Positions 35,501 to 42,947 of a DNA stretch of 64,000 nt are shown here, piece by piece; the stretch's first letter is position 1; each line of letters opens with the position of its first letter. The notes under the pieces were generated by a model, which saw only the letters and a list, made by a program, of their open reading frames with translations, was not told the origin of the DNA and made no database searches. Source of the stretch: Halanaerobiales bacterium (lineage in GTDB: Bacteria > Bacillota > Halanaerobiia > Halanaerobiales > DTU029); the NCBI GenBank assembly GCA_029981855.1, contig JARRCS010000008.1:34055-98054 (forward strand), given 5' to 3'. The translations under genes were made by a program, and so were the position numbers.

Positions 35501-36993
35501 ACGAAGGCTGGGAGAGTTACCGGCTGGAAGGGGTCTCCCTTTCCACTGTTGAGATTAATCTAAAAAATATCAGAAAGAGACTGGTAGAAAAGGGAGACGC
35601 TCTGAAACTGGCTACCAGGAAGATGGAGAGGTTAAAGGGTAAGATTGAGACGATTACCGAGATTATTCGGGATCTATTTGCTGAAATTAAGGAAAAGTAT
35701 AACCGGAGTGCCCTGCTCTGGGATGAATATAATCTGGATGAGAAGGAGGTTAAGATCAGGAAGGCGAGCGAGGAGAATGACCGTTATCTTACTACAACCG
35801 AGAAAATTATCGCTGAGCTGCAGGGAAAGCTGTTTAAGATGAGGACCCTGCTGGCTGATATCAAAGGATATAAAGAGCTGGACCCGGAAAAGGGAGAGAC
35901 CAATCAGCGGCTCCTGACAAAGGTCAAGGAAAACCCCAGGAAGGAATTGGAGGAGTGGACGAAGAGATTCCACGAGATTGAAAGATTGCTGGATAACCAT
36001 CAAAGGGAAGCCAGAATTCACTTTGAACAGTTTATCCAGGATCTAAAAACGGAGGTCCAGGAAGAGACATTAAAGACTAAGATCAGGGAATCTCTTGATG
36101 AGGGGATTAATATTGAAAATTACCGGAATAACCTTGATTCCTTTATCAGTATGCGGGAGCACTTTAAAAAAGAGATTAACAGCTTAAGCCATGACAAGAT
36201 GAAGGCTGAGGAGGCCAGAGAACAATGGGCCAACAGAGCCTCTCTGCAGGTAATCAAGATCGTCGAGTCCTTAAAAGAGATGGTCGGTAAGATGGTCTAC
36301 CTCAACCAGAACGGCTACTCCTTCCCTCTGGTCAGATTGCGGGGGGTCGAACACCTGCCGCGGGAGGAAGAGGATGTCAAGCATCTCTTAAAGGAGTACT
36401 TTCTGGAGTGTATTGAGGAGATCAATAAAGCGGACCTGGATATCAATAACCTTACCGATAGGGAGCTGGAGAAGTATATGGGGGATCAGGCCATCTTTGC
36501 CCGGGCCGTCAGGGGCAGGTATCCGGTGCTGGAGGTCTATAAGATGACCGAGAAGAACGAGTTTCTCTATGCCCGGCCCCATGATTATAATTACTCCACC
36601 TGGGAGGCTATTAATAAGGGAGAGGGAGACGACCCGGAGGGCAGCGGCGGCCAGACCCTTTCCATCAATACCTTTGTCATTATGATGCTGATGAACTACC
36701 GGAAGAAGACCATCGCCAACGAGAACCCCTGGACGGTTTTGATGCTGGATAACCCCTTCGGTAAAGCCTCGGCCGAGCATGTCCTCGATCCCATCTTTGA
36801 GATTGCCGATAAACTGAACTTTCAGATCATTGCCTTTGCCGCCCCGGAGATCATCAAGACAGAGATCAGCGAGAGGTTTCCGGTCTTCTGGGCCTTGAGG
36901 ATTGCCGGAGAAGATGATGAGGTGAAGCAGGGTACGGTTACCGGCCGGGTAATCCACGGAGGCCGGGTCAGGCTGACCAAAAGCAACATTTAA
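32491..36993 (+). CDS. jetC: Wadjet SMC-like ATPase JetC
   Basis: 1500 aa. An N-terminal head with Walker A N-G-S-G-K-G (about 43-48), coiled coil from about 310 to 690, a non-coiled hinge-like patch at about 690-740, returning coiled coil to about 1290, then the C-terminal head with G-S-G-G-Q-T-L-S (about 1385) and Walker B V-L-M-L-D-N-P-F-G (D1420). SMC motors of this class extrude plasmid DNA loops and present them to JetD. The residue after the Walker B Asp is Asn, not the usual Glu. GGGGGAG lies before ATG. Size matches MukB-like SMCs. Confidence 0.9.
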   Translation: MPRLTKIRIVGNRYDNFKKHHENSIFNLTRDGEPDHTLFTLKNGSGKGVMMQLISQIVLPETRWGSNNGSKVTAMFYNRYKNFVPYTFHVMLEWKLDTTPERWLITGICMTANKRNTGKDEEEEEKVGVQYFLYTYEHNNNGVFTLENIPAYDKSRQRVVPYDEFERFISENRKYFRKYSKTAARRTNSDYYQYLKSNGIYRSEWEILKLINKAEGGMGEYFAKSGDNKAVFDNLIIPAISENMYNQSEEYRDALKEIFRSNLTITRKLPVLLAREEDYKNLLIMLEPLIEDAGLGVRYQERLQRCIDDGNNLYQTFNNIFRSLETELKKSEQEKARALEEKRELAFQRDNLEYARKNKEMQLLEKQRMEWEREVRSLEEEIANLEEEEKRYELNKLIIPLERAIKEKENKLKLRETLTASLNIKELKEVMETLDREIEAEWENTSALWTGLTEKHTAYLNFLKSREQELKKSRAKLQEKINRIEVNIKAFEDRLKDFKAKERELSGEFNPLQLQVPGVLLEELEGDYEKEEEKALELTEELTALSSKIEELKVSKLENDFKLKRLQEERDSLTGRYEERKGEEEVLFKKILLALNLDEFQEVYQETWLKKKQGAVSDLIREKEERLTALQKELWENNIDLSLNDGDFWIASNDLLSLREKIIETGVKVEFGSKFLLSLPEEERSATLDSFPLLPYGLVILQEKDWEVIESNLAEDIFLHSGIPVFIRSEMNQVYQQNFRLVENKAEELAINREAFATWKRGLAVKSKKLLAAIESVRNNLDKLRELLNEIREILKKESSVSLNQQLQELQLDINKVEDKGKDLAGKIQKMEEELNRLEERRGKLAEKHKLTAERIKVIKDFIAFKDKIEAEREEITREKESLKEYQAREKEVQEELDILADKFKEEEIDFRTWKREVELKLKDIREVVQEAYLKEAAITPLEIESKPEYSEPGGDNLFLKLEKRRSLNARLEEKNNRIGIVNNEIKHLEKDITEYREELAKRDEGWESYRLEGVSLSTVEINLKNIRKRLVEKGDALKLATRKMERLKGKIETITEIIRDLFAEIKEKYNRSALLWDEYNLDEKEVKIRKASEENDRYLTTTEKIIAELQGKLFKMRTLLADIKGYKELDPEKGETNQRLLTKVKENPRKELEEWTKRFHEIERLLDNHQREARIHFEQFIQDLKTEVQEETLKTKIRESLDEGINIENYRNNLDSFISMREHFKKEINSLSHDKMKAEEAREQWANRASLQVIKIVESLKEMVGKMVYLNQNGYSFPLVRLRGVEHLPREEEDVKHLLKEYFLECIEEINKADLDINNLTDRELEKYMGDQAIFARAVRGRYPVLEVYKMTEKNEFLYARPHDYNYSTWEAINKGEGDDPEGSGGQTLSINTFVIMMLMNYRKKTIANENPWTVLMLDNPFGKASAEHVLDPIFEIADKLNFQIIAFAAPEIIKTEISERFPVFWALRIAGEDDEVKQGTVTGRVIHGGRVRLTKSNI

Positions 36994-37106
36994 CGTAAAT
37001 GCTGCAATATTTTTTCCTTTTCACTGCCCGGGATATAAGATACAATTATTTTAGTGATTTTTGCTTATATAAAACCTTTCCGAAAGCGAGATGATCATGG
37101 GTAATT

Positions 37107-37955
37107 ATGGATTTAATCTGTATAGGGGATAATGTAGCCGATTACTATCTCGAACGGGGAGAGCTCTACCCGGGGGGAAGTGCCTATAATGTAGCCGTTC
37201 TGGCCAGGAGATACGGCATGAAAACGGCCTATATGGGACCAATGGGGAATGACCCTGCCGGTAGGTATCTCTATCAGGTACTTTCAGAGGAGGGGGTCGA
37301 TATCTCCCGGGTTGAAATCAAAGAGGGCCCCAATGCCTTTTCGCGGGTGAGAATCGAATCCGGTGAGAGAATAATTTTCGGGGTGGATAAGGGGGTCTAT
37401 CGGGAGATAGTTCTGAACAGGGAAGACCTGAAGTATGTCAAGGGGTTTGACCTGCTACATACTACCACTTACAGTTTTACCGAGGACTACCTGTCCATCT
37501 TTAAGGAGATGGGATTAATGGTCTCCTTTGATTATTCCTTCCGTTGTAACCGGGATTACATAGAAAGGACCGCCCCCAATATTGATTTTGCTTTTTTTTC
37601 TGCAAGTGGTATCAGGGAAAATTACGGAAGTGATCAGGATTATTCATTTTTTATGAAAGAGGTTAATGGGCTTGGTCCGGCCTTTGTCTTTATAACCCTC
37701 GGTGAGGAGGGGGTCCTTCTGCTCCATCAGGACCAGCTTTATTATCAACCCGCTTTTAAGGTAGAGGTAGTAGATACCCTGGGGGCAGGAGATGCCTTTA
37801 TTGCCATGTTTTTAAGTTGTTACAGCAAGGGTTTAGGTATTACAACCTCAATGGAGAAGGCCAGTAAAGTTGCAGGTGAGGTTTGTACATATTTCGGGGC
37901 TATTGGCCGCGGTAGAGCTGTTAGATGTGACAAGAGAGCAGATATTAGCAAATAA
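37107..37955 (+). CDS. PfkB-family sugar kinase, fructoselysine 6-kinase-like
   Basis: 282 aa. Opens with C-I-G-D-N-V-A-D-Y-Y and Y-P-G-G-S-A-Y-N-V-A-V, and carries the PfkB signature D-T-L-G-A-G-D-A-F-I with catalytic Asp. The start and the central S-F-D-Y-S-F-R resemble FrlD (fructoselysine kinase) more than ribokinase or fructokinase. It would phosphorylate a sugar or sugar-amine with ATP. No fructoselysine deglycase or transporter is nearby, so the substrate is open. It lies 113 bp after jetC, with wecB 33 bp downstream. Confidence 0.85.
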   Translation: MDLICIGDNVADYYLERGELYPGGSAYNVAVLARRYGMKTAYMGPMGNDPAGRYLYQVLSEEGVDISRVEIKEGPNAFSRVRIESGERIIFGVDKGVYREIVLNREDLKYVKGFDLLHTTTYSFTEDYLSIFKEMGLMVSFDYSFRCNRDYIERTAPNIDFAFFSASGIRENYGSDQDYSFFMKEVNGLGPAFVFITLGEEGVLLLHQDQLYYQPAFKVEVVDTLGAGDAFIAMFLSCYSKGLGITTSMEKASKVAGEVCTYFGAIGRGRAVRCDKRADISK

Positions 37956-37988
37956 TCTAATACAATAAGCTCAGGGTGGAGGCATAAA

Positions 37989-39143
37989 ATGAAGAAACTC
38001 AAAATAATGACTATCTTTGGCACCAGACCGGAAGCAATCAAGATGGCACCGGTTGTGAAAAGGTTAAAGGAAGAAGAGATGATAGAGGTTACCGTAACCG
38101 TTACCGCCCAGCACCGGGAGATGCTGGACCAGGTACTGAATCTTTTTGCCATCAGGACTGATTATGACCTGGATGTCATGCAGTCAGGTCAGTCTCTCTC
38201 CGATATTACAGTCAGGGTCCTAAAGGGACTGGAGGAGGTTATCATCAGGGAGAAACCGGATATGGTACTGGTCCATGGTGATACTACTTCAACCTTTGTC
38301 GGGGCTTTAGGGGCTTTCTATCAACAGGTAAAGGTAGGCCATGTGGAAGCAGGTTTAAGAACTTATAATAAATATTCGCCCTTTCCGGAGGAGGTGAACC
38401 GCCACCTGACAGGGGTGTTGAGCGATCTCCATTTTGCCCCTACTCCTGTAGCCCGGGATAATCTCCTGGCCGAGAATGTCCCCGCTAATCGGATATTTGT
38501 TACGGGTAATACGGTTATCGATGCCCTGCTGGAGACGGTTGATGAGGATTACCGTTTTACAGTACCTGAGCTTAAGGAGATTGATTTTAAAAATAAAAAG
38601 GTTATACTGCTGACCGCCCACCGGCGTGAGAACCTGGGAGAGCCAATGGAAAATATCTTTAGTGCTATTAAGGAAATAGTTGAAACTAATTCGGAGGTAG
38701 AGGTTGTCTTTCCTGTTCATCTTAATCCCAGGGTCAGGGAGACGGTCAACCGGATTCTGGGAAAAGTTGAAGGAGTTAAATTGATCGAGCCCCTCGATTA
38801 TCAGCCCTTCGCCAATCTGATGGCCAGGTCCTATCTAGTGATGACTGATTCTGGCGGTATTCAGGAGGAGGCACCCAGCCTGGGCAAACCGGTCCTGGTT
38901 ATGCGTGATACAACGGAAAGGCCGGAGGCGATTGAGGCCGGGACGGTCAAACTGGTCGGTACCGACAGGGAGAGGATTATCTCCACTGTTAGTGAGCTAC
39001 TCCATGACCAGAGCAAGTATAATAAGATGGCCAATGCCGTTAATCCTTTCGGTGACGGCAGTGCCAGCCAGCGGATCGTCAGGAGATTGCTTTATGAGTT
39101 TGGATTAAGGGGTGAACCCGGAGAGGAGTTTAAATCTGAGTAA
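37989..39143 (+). CDS. wecB: UDP-N-acetylglucosamine 2-epimerase (non-hydrolysing)
   Basis: 384 aa. The family pattern is complete: [12 protein letters not shown] at the start, [17 protein letters not shown] (catalytic region), T-A-H-R-R-E-N-L-G, and D-S-G-G-I-Q-E-E-A. It interconverts UDP-GlcNAc and UDP-ManNAc for wall teichoic acid or surface polysaccharide. It follows the PfkB kinase with 33 bp and a good GGTGGAGG site, and probably shares its mRNA. Confidence 0.95.
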   Translation: MKKLKIMTIFGTRPEAIKMAPVVKRLKEEEMIEVTVTVTAQHREMLDQVLNLFAIRTDYDLDVMQSGQSLSDITVRVLKGLEEVIIREKPDMVLVHGDTTSTFVGALGAFYQQVKVGHVEAGLRTYNKYSPFPEEVNRHLTGVLSDLHFAPTPVARDNLLAENVPANRIFVTGNTVIDALLETVDEDYRFTVPELKEIDFKNKKVILLTAHRRENLGEPMENIFSAIKEIVETNSEVEVVFPVHLNPRVRETVNRILGKVEGVKLIEPLDYQPFANLMARSYLVMTDSGGIQEEAPSLGKPVLVMRDTTERPEAIEAGTVKLVGTDRERIISTVSELLHDQSKYNKMANAVNPFGDGSASQRIVRRLLYEFGLRGEPGEEFKSE

Positions 39144-39304
39144 TCTAAATCGGTTTTCTTTACATCTTCTTACCTGGACCCGGGTCCTCTCCTCCAGGAA
39201 TTGAATTCAAAATATTTTAATAAAATGTAGCAAAGAGTCTGAAACAGATAGGAATAGATTGTCTTTCGGTGAAAAAAATAAGTTTGAGAAAGGGGGCGAT
39301 TTAA

Positions 39305-39505
39305 TTTAGGAAACTAGGGTTATATATTCTGGTTGCCGGTATTTTACTGCTGATAGGTTCGGGAATCTATCAACTTTTCAGGGAGTTAGTGATGGATACT
39401 GATTTGCCGCTGGTTGTTAAACTGGGTATCATTGGTGTGGTTCTCGGTGTGGTGATTTTGTTGATATCTTTAATTAAAGAGCGATTGGAGGAGATTAAAA
39501 AATGA
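39305..39505 (+). CDS. Small two-helix membrane protein overlapping ybjQ; start codon not canonical
   Basis: An uninterrupted 66-codon frame encodes two membrane helices (L-Y-I-L-V-A-G-I-L-L-L-I-G and K-L-G-I-I-G-V-V-L-G-V-V-I-L-L-I) joined by a short acidic loop, with a charged tail. The stop overlaps the ATG of the next gene by ATGA. A GGGGG site (39293 region) points to a start near 39305, but the codon there is TTT and TAA precedes it; no ATG, GTG or TTG exists until inside the loop. Either an unusual start (ATT or CTG further in) or a base change is involved. Function unknown; the two-gene pairing suggests a shared role with YbjQ. Confidence 0.55.
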   Translation, partial: FRKLGLYILVAGILLLIGSGIYQLFRELVMDTDLPLVVKLGIIGVVLGVVILLISLIKERLEEIKK

Positions 39506-39816
39506 TAACTGTCAATACCGAAACAATTCCCGGTAGCGAGATCGAGAGTGTACTCGGTCTAGTCAGAGGAAATACCATCAGAGCCAGACATGTCGGTCAG
39601 GATATTATGGCCGGTCTGAGAAATATTGTCGGTGGTGAGATCAAGGAGTATACGGAGATGCTCAGCCAGGCCCGGGAAGAGGCCCTGAAGAGGATGGTCG
39701 AGGAGGCAGAGAAGATGGGGGCCGATGCGGTTGTAAATGTTCGTTTTGCTACCTCCCAGGTGATGGGCGGGGCAGCTGAGATCCTGGCCTACGGAACTGC
39801 GGTTAGACTTAAATAA
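39502..39816 (+). CDS. YbjQ/UPF0145 family protein
   Basis: 104 aa, full length for the family: I-P-G-S-E-I-E-S-V-L-G-L-V-R-G-N-T-I-R-A-R near the start, the central R-E-E-A-L-K-R-M-V-E-E-A, then G-A-D-A-V-V-N-V-R-F. Members form pentamers and are sometimes called heavy-metal-binding, with thin experimental basis. Its start overlaps the stop of the small membrane protein, so the two are coupled. A terminator follows. Confidence 0.93.
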   Translation: MITVNTETIPGSEIESVLGLVRGNTIRARHVGQDIMAGLRNIVGGEIKEYTEMLSQAREEALKRMVEEAEKMGADAVVNVRFATSQVMGGAAEILAYGTAVRLK

Positions 39817-39871
39817 GGAGTAGATTTAAATGAAACTACCAGATCCCCTGGATAAGATTATTTAAAATGAA

Positions 39872-39918
39872 AAACTCCCTTTATGGTCTTTTTGCCATCA
39901 AGGGAGTTTAGCCTTTTT
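39872..39918 (+). terminator. Terminator after ybjQ
   Basis: AAACTCCCTT and ATGG pair with CCAT and AAGGGAGTTT around a short T-rich loop; five T follow after AGCC. Confidence 0.88.
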
Positions 39919-39945
39919 CCGGGTTTTCAGGGTATTTTTATCTGC

Positions 39946-39975
39946 TTGACCTGGAGGGGTGCTATCAAGTATACT
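39946..39975 (+). promoter_or_regulatory. Promoter of the hydrogenase-linked sensor cluster
   Basis: TTGACC, 18 bp, TATACT. A leader of about 190 nt with no recognised riboswitch follows before the first DRTGG gene. The rest of the 39919-40167 spacer is AT-rich and shows nothing else. Confidence 0.6.
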
Positions 39976-40167
39976 ATAGATAGCATGGGTACTAACCTGA
40001 GCTTTATAAATACTTAATAGAGGTTTCAGGGAGCAATAATTGTGATTTTTTTCATTTTTCAAGATGAAAAAGCATTGCGTATTTGCTAATTTTCATTTTC
40101 TTTGATATTAATAAGCATACTAGTTTTGTTAATGACTCAAAAGGAGATTTTTCAGGAGGGAGTTTAT

Positions 40168-40533
40168 ATGAAACTGGCAGAGGTTAAGGAAATACTTGAT
40201 TTAGAGCCGCTAGTACCCGGTAACGATGATCTGGAGATTGTAACCGCCTGCGGGGCGGATTTAATGAGTGATGTGCTGGCCTTTTCTCAGGAGAAATCAC
40301 TTCTCCTGACGGGGTTAACCAACCCCCAGGTTGTCAGGACTGCAGAGATGATCGATATCAAGGTTATAATCTTTGTCCGTGGCAAACGACCACCGGAGGA
40401 GACGGTGCAACTGGCCAGAAAAAAGGGAATCTATCTCTATCTTGCTAAAAAGCCCCTCTTTGAATGCTGTGGCCTGCTTTATGAAAAGGGCCTGAAACCG
40501 GAAAAGATAAACCGGCTGGATCTGGAGGAATAA
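40168..40533 (+). CDS. DRTGG-type domain protein, first of two
   Basis: 121 aa from ATG 40168 (CAGGAGGG upstream; the frame runs on to 40102). Pattern M-K-L-A-E-V-K-E-I-L-D-L-E...T-A-C-G-A-D-L-M-S-D-V-L-A is the DRTGG-like regulatory fold found beside hydrogenases and phosphotransacetylases. It has no catalytic residues that I can identify. A second copy is at 42615. Starts an apparent operon of five genes ending with the PHP protein. Role is probably ligand or redox sensing; inferred. Confidence 0.75.
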   Translation: MKLAEVKEILDLEPLVPGNDDLEIVTACGADLMSDVLAFSQEKSLLLTGLTNPQVVRTAEMIDIKVIIFVRGKRPPEETVQLARKKGIYLYLAKKPLFECCGLLYEKGLKPEKINRLDLEE

Positions 40534-40535
40534 CT

Positions 40536-40961
40536 TTGAAAGAGCAGCTTATTTTGGAAAAAGCGATAGAGAAGGGGGACTTTAATAGCGGTGGTGAGGT
40601 TTCGAGTAAATTAAAAGAGCTCTTAAGAAAACTGGGGGTCAGGTCCGAGGTTATCCGTAAAGCAGCTATTGTTACCTATGAACTGGAGATGAATGTTATT
40701 ATTCATTCGGAAGGTGGAGGCATCAGAGTAACTATTGCTCCGGAGGGTATTATCCTTTATGTAGAGGATACCGGCCCGGGAATTCCCGATCTTAAAAAGG
40801 CCTTCCAACCGGGTTATTCTACTGCCAGTGATGAGGTAAGGGAAATGGGTTTCGGGGCAGGAATGGGCCTTAACAATGTAAAAAGATATTCGGATAATCT
40901 TGATATTAAGACAGGTCCGGGAGAGGCCACCCGGATTAGAGCGGTGATAAATTTAAGTTAA
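40536..40961 (+). CDS. RsbW-like histidine-kinase-type ATPase
   Basis: 141 aa, one GHKL ATPase domain: T-Y-E-L-E-M-N-V-I-I-H-S (N box), V-E-D-T-G-P-G-I-P-D (G1), and G-A-G-M-G-L-N-N-V-K-R (G2). No dimerisation or phospho-acceptor domain is present, as in anti-sigma kinases such as RsbW and SpoIIAB. No anti-sigma antagonist or sigma factor is adjacent, so a partner must be elsewhere. The TTG start overlaps nothing and follows GGAGG by 6 nt; it begins 2 bp after the DRTGG gene. Confidence 0.87.
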   Translation: MKEQLILEKAIEKGDFNSGGEVSSKLKELLRKLGVRSEVIRKAAIVTYELEMNVIIHSEGGGIRVTIAPEGIILYVEDTGPGIPDLKKAFQPGYSTASDEVREMGFGAGMGLNNVKRYSDNLDIKTGPGEATRIRAVINLS

Positions 40962-41088
40962 TAGAGCTGTAGTTAAATTATGATTCAAATAAGTGACTGG
41001 CTGGATTAATTATCATTAAATATAGAGATGAATTTTTTAGATAATATTTGCAGGTGGTTTACTTAACAGAGGGAAACAGGTGATAGTT

Positions 41089-42501
41089 ATGAGCAAGCAA
41101 CACTCTGTATTATTAAAGGAAGATAAGTGCGAGGGATGTACAAACTGTGTTAAAAACTGCCCGACTAAAGCTATCAGGGTGCATCAGGGCAAGGCAACCA
41201 TAAAAGAGGAACTGTGTATTGACTGTGCCGAGTGTATCCGCACCTGTGCCTATCATGCCAAGTACACGGAGACCGATAGTCTGCAGGATATTAAAAAGTA
41301 TTCTTATCCGGTAGCTCTGGTCCCCCCGAGTTTTTACGGGCAGTTTAAGAGGGGCATTAAACCGGTCGAGGTTGTAGCAGGCCTATATCAAATTGGATTT
41401 AAAGAGGTACATGATGTAGCCCTGGCAGCAGAGGCCATATCTTACAAGACGATGGAGTTTCTGGAGAGAAATGACGGTTTCTATATTTCTTCCTCCTGTC
41501 CGGTGGTGGTCAGGTTAATCGAGAAATTATATCCGGAATTATTAGATTATTTAATCCCTTTTAAATCACCGGTAGAATTAACGGCCCAGCGGGTTAGAGA
41601 GGAGTTTATTAAAGCCAGGAAGGCTGATAAAAAAAAGAAGCAGGCTGACGCAGATGAGCTGGGGATCTTCTTTATTACCCCCTGTCCCGCTAAATTAACC
41701 ACCGTAACCAATCCACTGGGTATGGAAGAGAGTTTTCTTGATGGAGCGATTGCGGTTGACAGGGTTTATCAGGAAATATTAACGAAGATTAAAGATATAA
41801 AGGAAGATGAGGATAAATTGAAGGGATATAACCCTCCCTATCTGGGAATCGGCTGGGGACAGAGCGGAGGTGAGGCAGAGATTCTGAAGAAAGGCAGGAT
41901 AAAGGATATTCTCTCCGTTTCAGGTATCCATAATGTCAAGGCCCTGCTCGAAGAGATTTCCCGGGATAATATTAGCGGGATAAAATACTTTGAACTGGTG
42001 GCTTGTGATCAGGGCTGTGTAGGTGGTGTTTTAAATGTCAACAACCCCTTCCAGGCCAAATATAATATTCAGAGGTTGATCCAGGAGCAGAATAGACTGG
42101 TAGAGCAGGATTTCTCCCTCTATGATTATAATCTCACTACCAGATTTGAAGCCGATGAAGTTGGCAGGTTAGATGATAACCTGGAAAAGGCAATGGAGAA
42201 ATTAAATCAGCTTAAAAAGGAGATCGAGATTCTACCCGGTCTCGACTGTGCGGCTTGCGGGGCCCCGGACTGTGAGACCCTGGCTGAGGATATAGTTAAC
42301 GGGATGGCTAAACGGACCGATTGTATTTTTGTTTTAAGGAAACAGGTTGGAGATCTGGCAGACAGGATGTCCCAGCTGGCCCATGCCCTACCTCCTGTGA
42401 TGAAGGATACTGTTAAGAAGAATAATGCAAATGAATCAGGTAGGGCTGAATCATCACGGAATAAGCAGGAAGATAATAAGGAAGATATGAAAGGAAAATA
42501 A
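41089..42501 (+). CDS. Hydrogenase-like iron-sulfur sensor protein (altered H-cluster site)
   Basis: 470 aa. Two ferredoxin clusters at the N-terminus (C-E-G-C-T-N-C and C-I-D-C-A-E-C), a [FeFe]-hydrogenase-type large domain, and a C-terminal four-Cys Fe-S domain (C-A-A-C-G-A-P-D-C). The four H-cluster cysteines are present: C137 in SSSCPVV, C199 in TPCPAK, C306 and C310 in VACDQGCVGG. The proton-transfer Cys that precedes C137 in HydA is Ser, and the L2 Met is Thr. This matches sensory rather than catalytic hydrogenase homologues. ATG 41089 follows AGGTGA. Lies in the operon with DRTGG, RsbW-like and PHP proteins. Confidence 0.83.
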   Translation: MSKQHSVLLKEDKCEGCTNCVKNCPTKAIRVHQGKATIKEELCIDCAECIRTCAYHAKYTETDSLQDIKKYSYPVALVPPSFYGQFKRGIKPVEVVAGLYQIGFKEVHDVALAAEAISYKTMEFLERNDGFYISSSCPVVVRLIEKLYPELLDYLIPFKSPVELTAQRVREEFIKARKADKKKKQADADELGIFFITPCPAKLTTVTNPLGMEESFLDGAIAVDRVYQEILTKIKDIKEDEDKLKGYNPPYLGIGWGQSGGEAEILKKGRIKDILSVSGIHNVKALLEEISRDNISGIKYFELVACDQGCVGGVLNVNNPFQAKYNIQRLIQEQNRLVEQDFSLYDYNLTTRFEADEVGRLDDNLEKAMEKLNQLKKEIEILPGLDCAACGAPDCETLAEDIVNGMAKRTDCIFVLRKQVGDLADRMSQLAHALPPVMKDTVKKNNANESGRAESSRNKQEDNKEDMKGK

Positions 42502-42614
42502 TAAATAATTGGAATTATTTTAGTATCTTAAATGGATATTTACTGTCGTACAAGAAAATTTTCATGGTTAGACAGATTGTATTAATTAAGCAGCTGAGAA
42601 AGGGGATGATAGTA

Positions 42615-42947
42615 ATGAAGGTTCGAGAGCTCGTTGAGAAATTGGACCTGGAGGTAATTGTCGGTAAATCCCTGGATAAGGAGATTACCGGCGGGTATAT
42701 CGGTGATCTCTTGAGTAATGTGATGGCTAAGGCCAGGGCAGGTAACCTCTGGCTGACAATTCAGGGTCATCAGAATGTGGTGGCCGTTGCCCTGCTAACA
42801 GAGGTTTCCGCCGTTATCATTGTTGAGGATTTTGATATCGAAGAGGAAGCGGTGAAAAAGGCAGAGGAGAAGAGTATTAATATATTGCGCACACCGTTAT
42901 CCGCCTATGAGCTGGCCGGGAAATTATTTGAGCTGGGAATAAAATGA
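42615..42947 (+). CDS. DRTGG-type domain protein, second of two
   Basis: 110 aa from ATG 42615 (AAAGGGG upstream, 10 nt). M-K-V-R-E-L-V-E-K-L-D-L-E...G-G-Y-I-G-D-L-L-S-N-V is the same fold as the protein at 40168, with low overall identity, so the operon holds two diverged copies. The next gene starts inside its stop (ATGATG), showing coupling. Function unproven. Confidence 0.78.
   Translation: MKVRELVEKLDLEVIVGKSLDKEITGGYIGDLLSNVMAKARAGNLWLTIQGHQNVVAVALLTEVSAVIIVEDFDIEEEAVKKAEEKSINILRTPLSAYELAGKLFELGIK

Noticed and set aside
36388..36957. 189-codon minus-strand frame opposite the jetC 3' end
   Set aside because: It lies over the conserved ATPase head of JetC and has no family match or ribosome binding site.
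32491..36993. Housekeeping MukBEF/MksBEF condensin
   Set aside because: A Toprim nuclease of the JetD type accompanies it and the JetA/JetB proteins resemble the Wadjet families; ordinary condensin operons lack the nuclease.
40102..40167. Longer N-terminus for the first DRTGG protein
   Set aside because: The added residues are hydrophobic filler; CAGGAGGG clearly points to ATG 40168.
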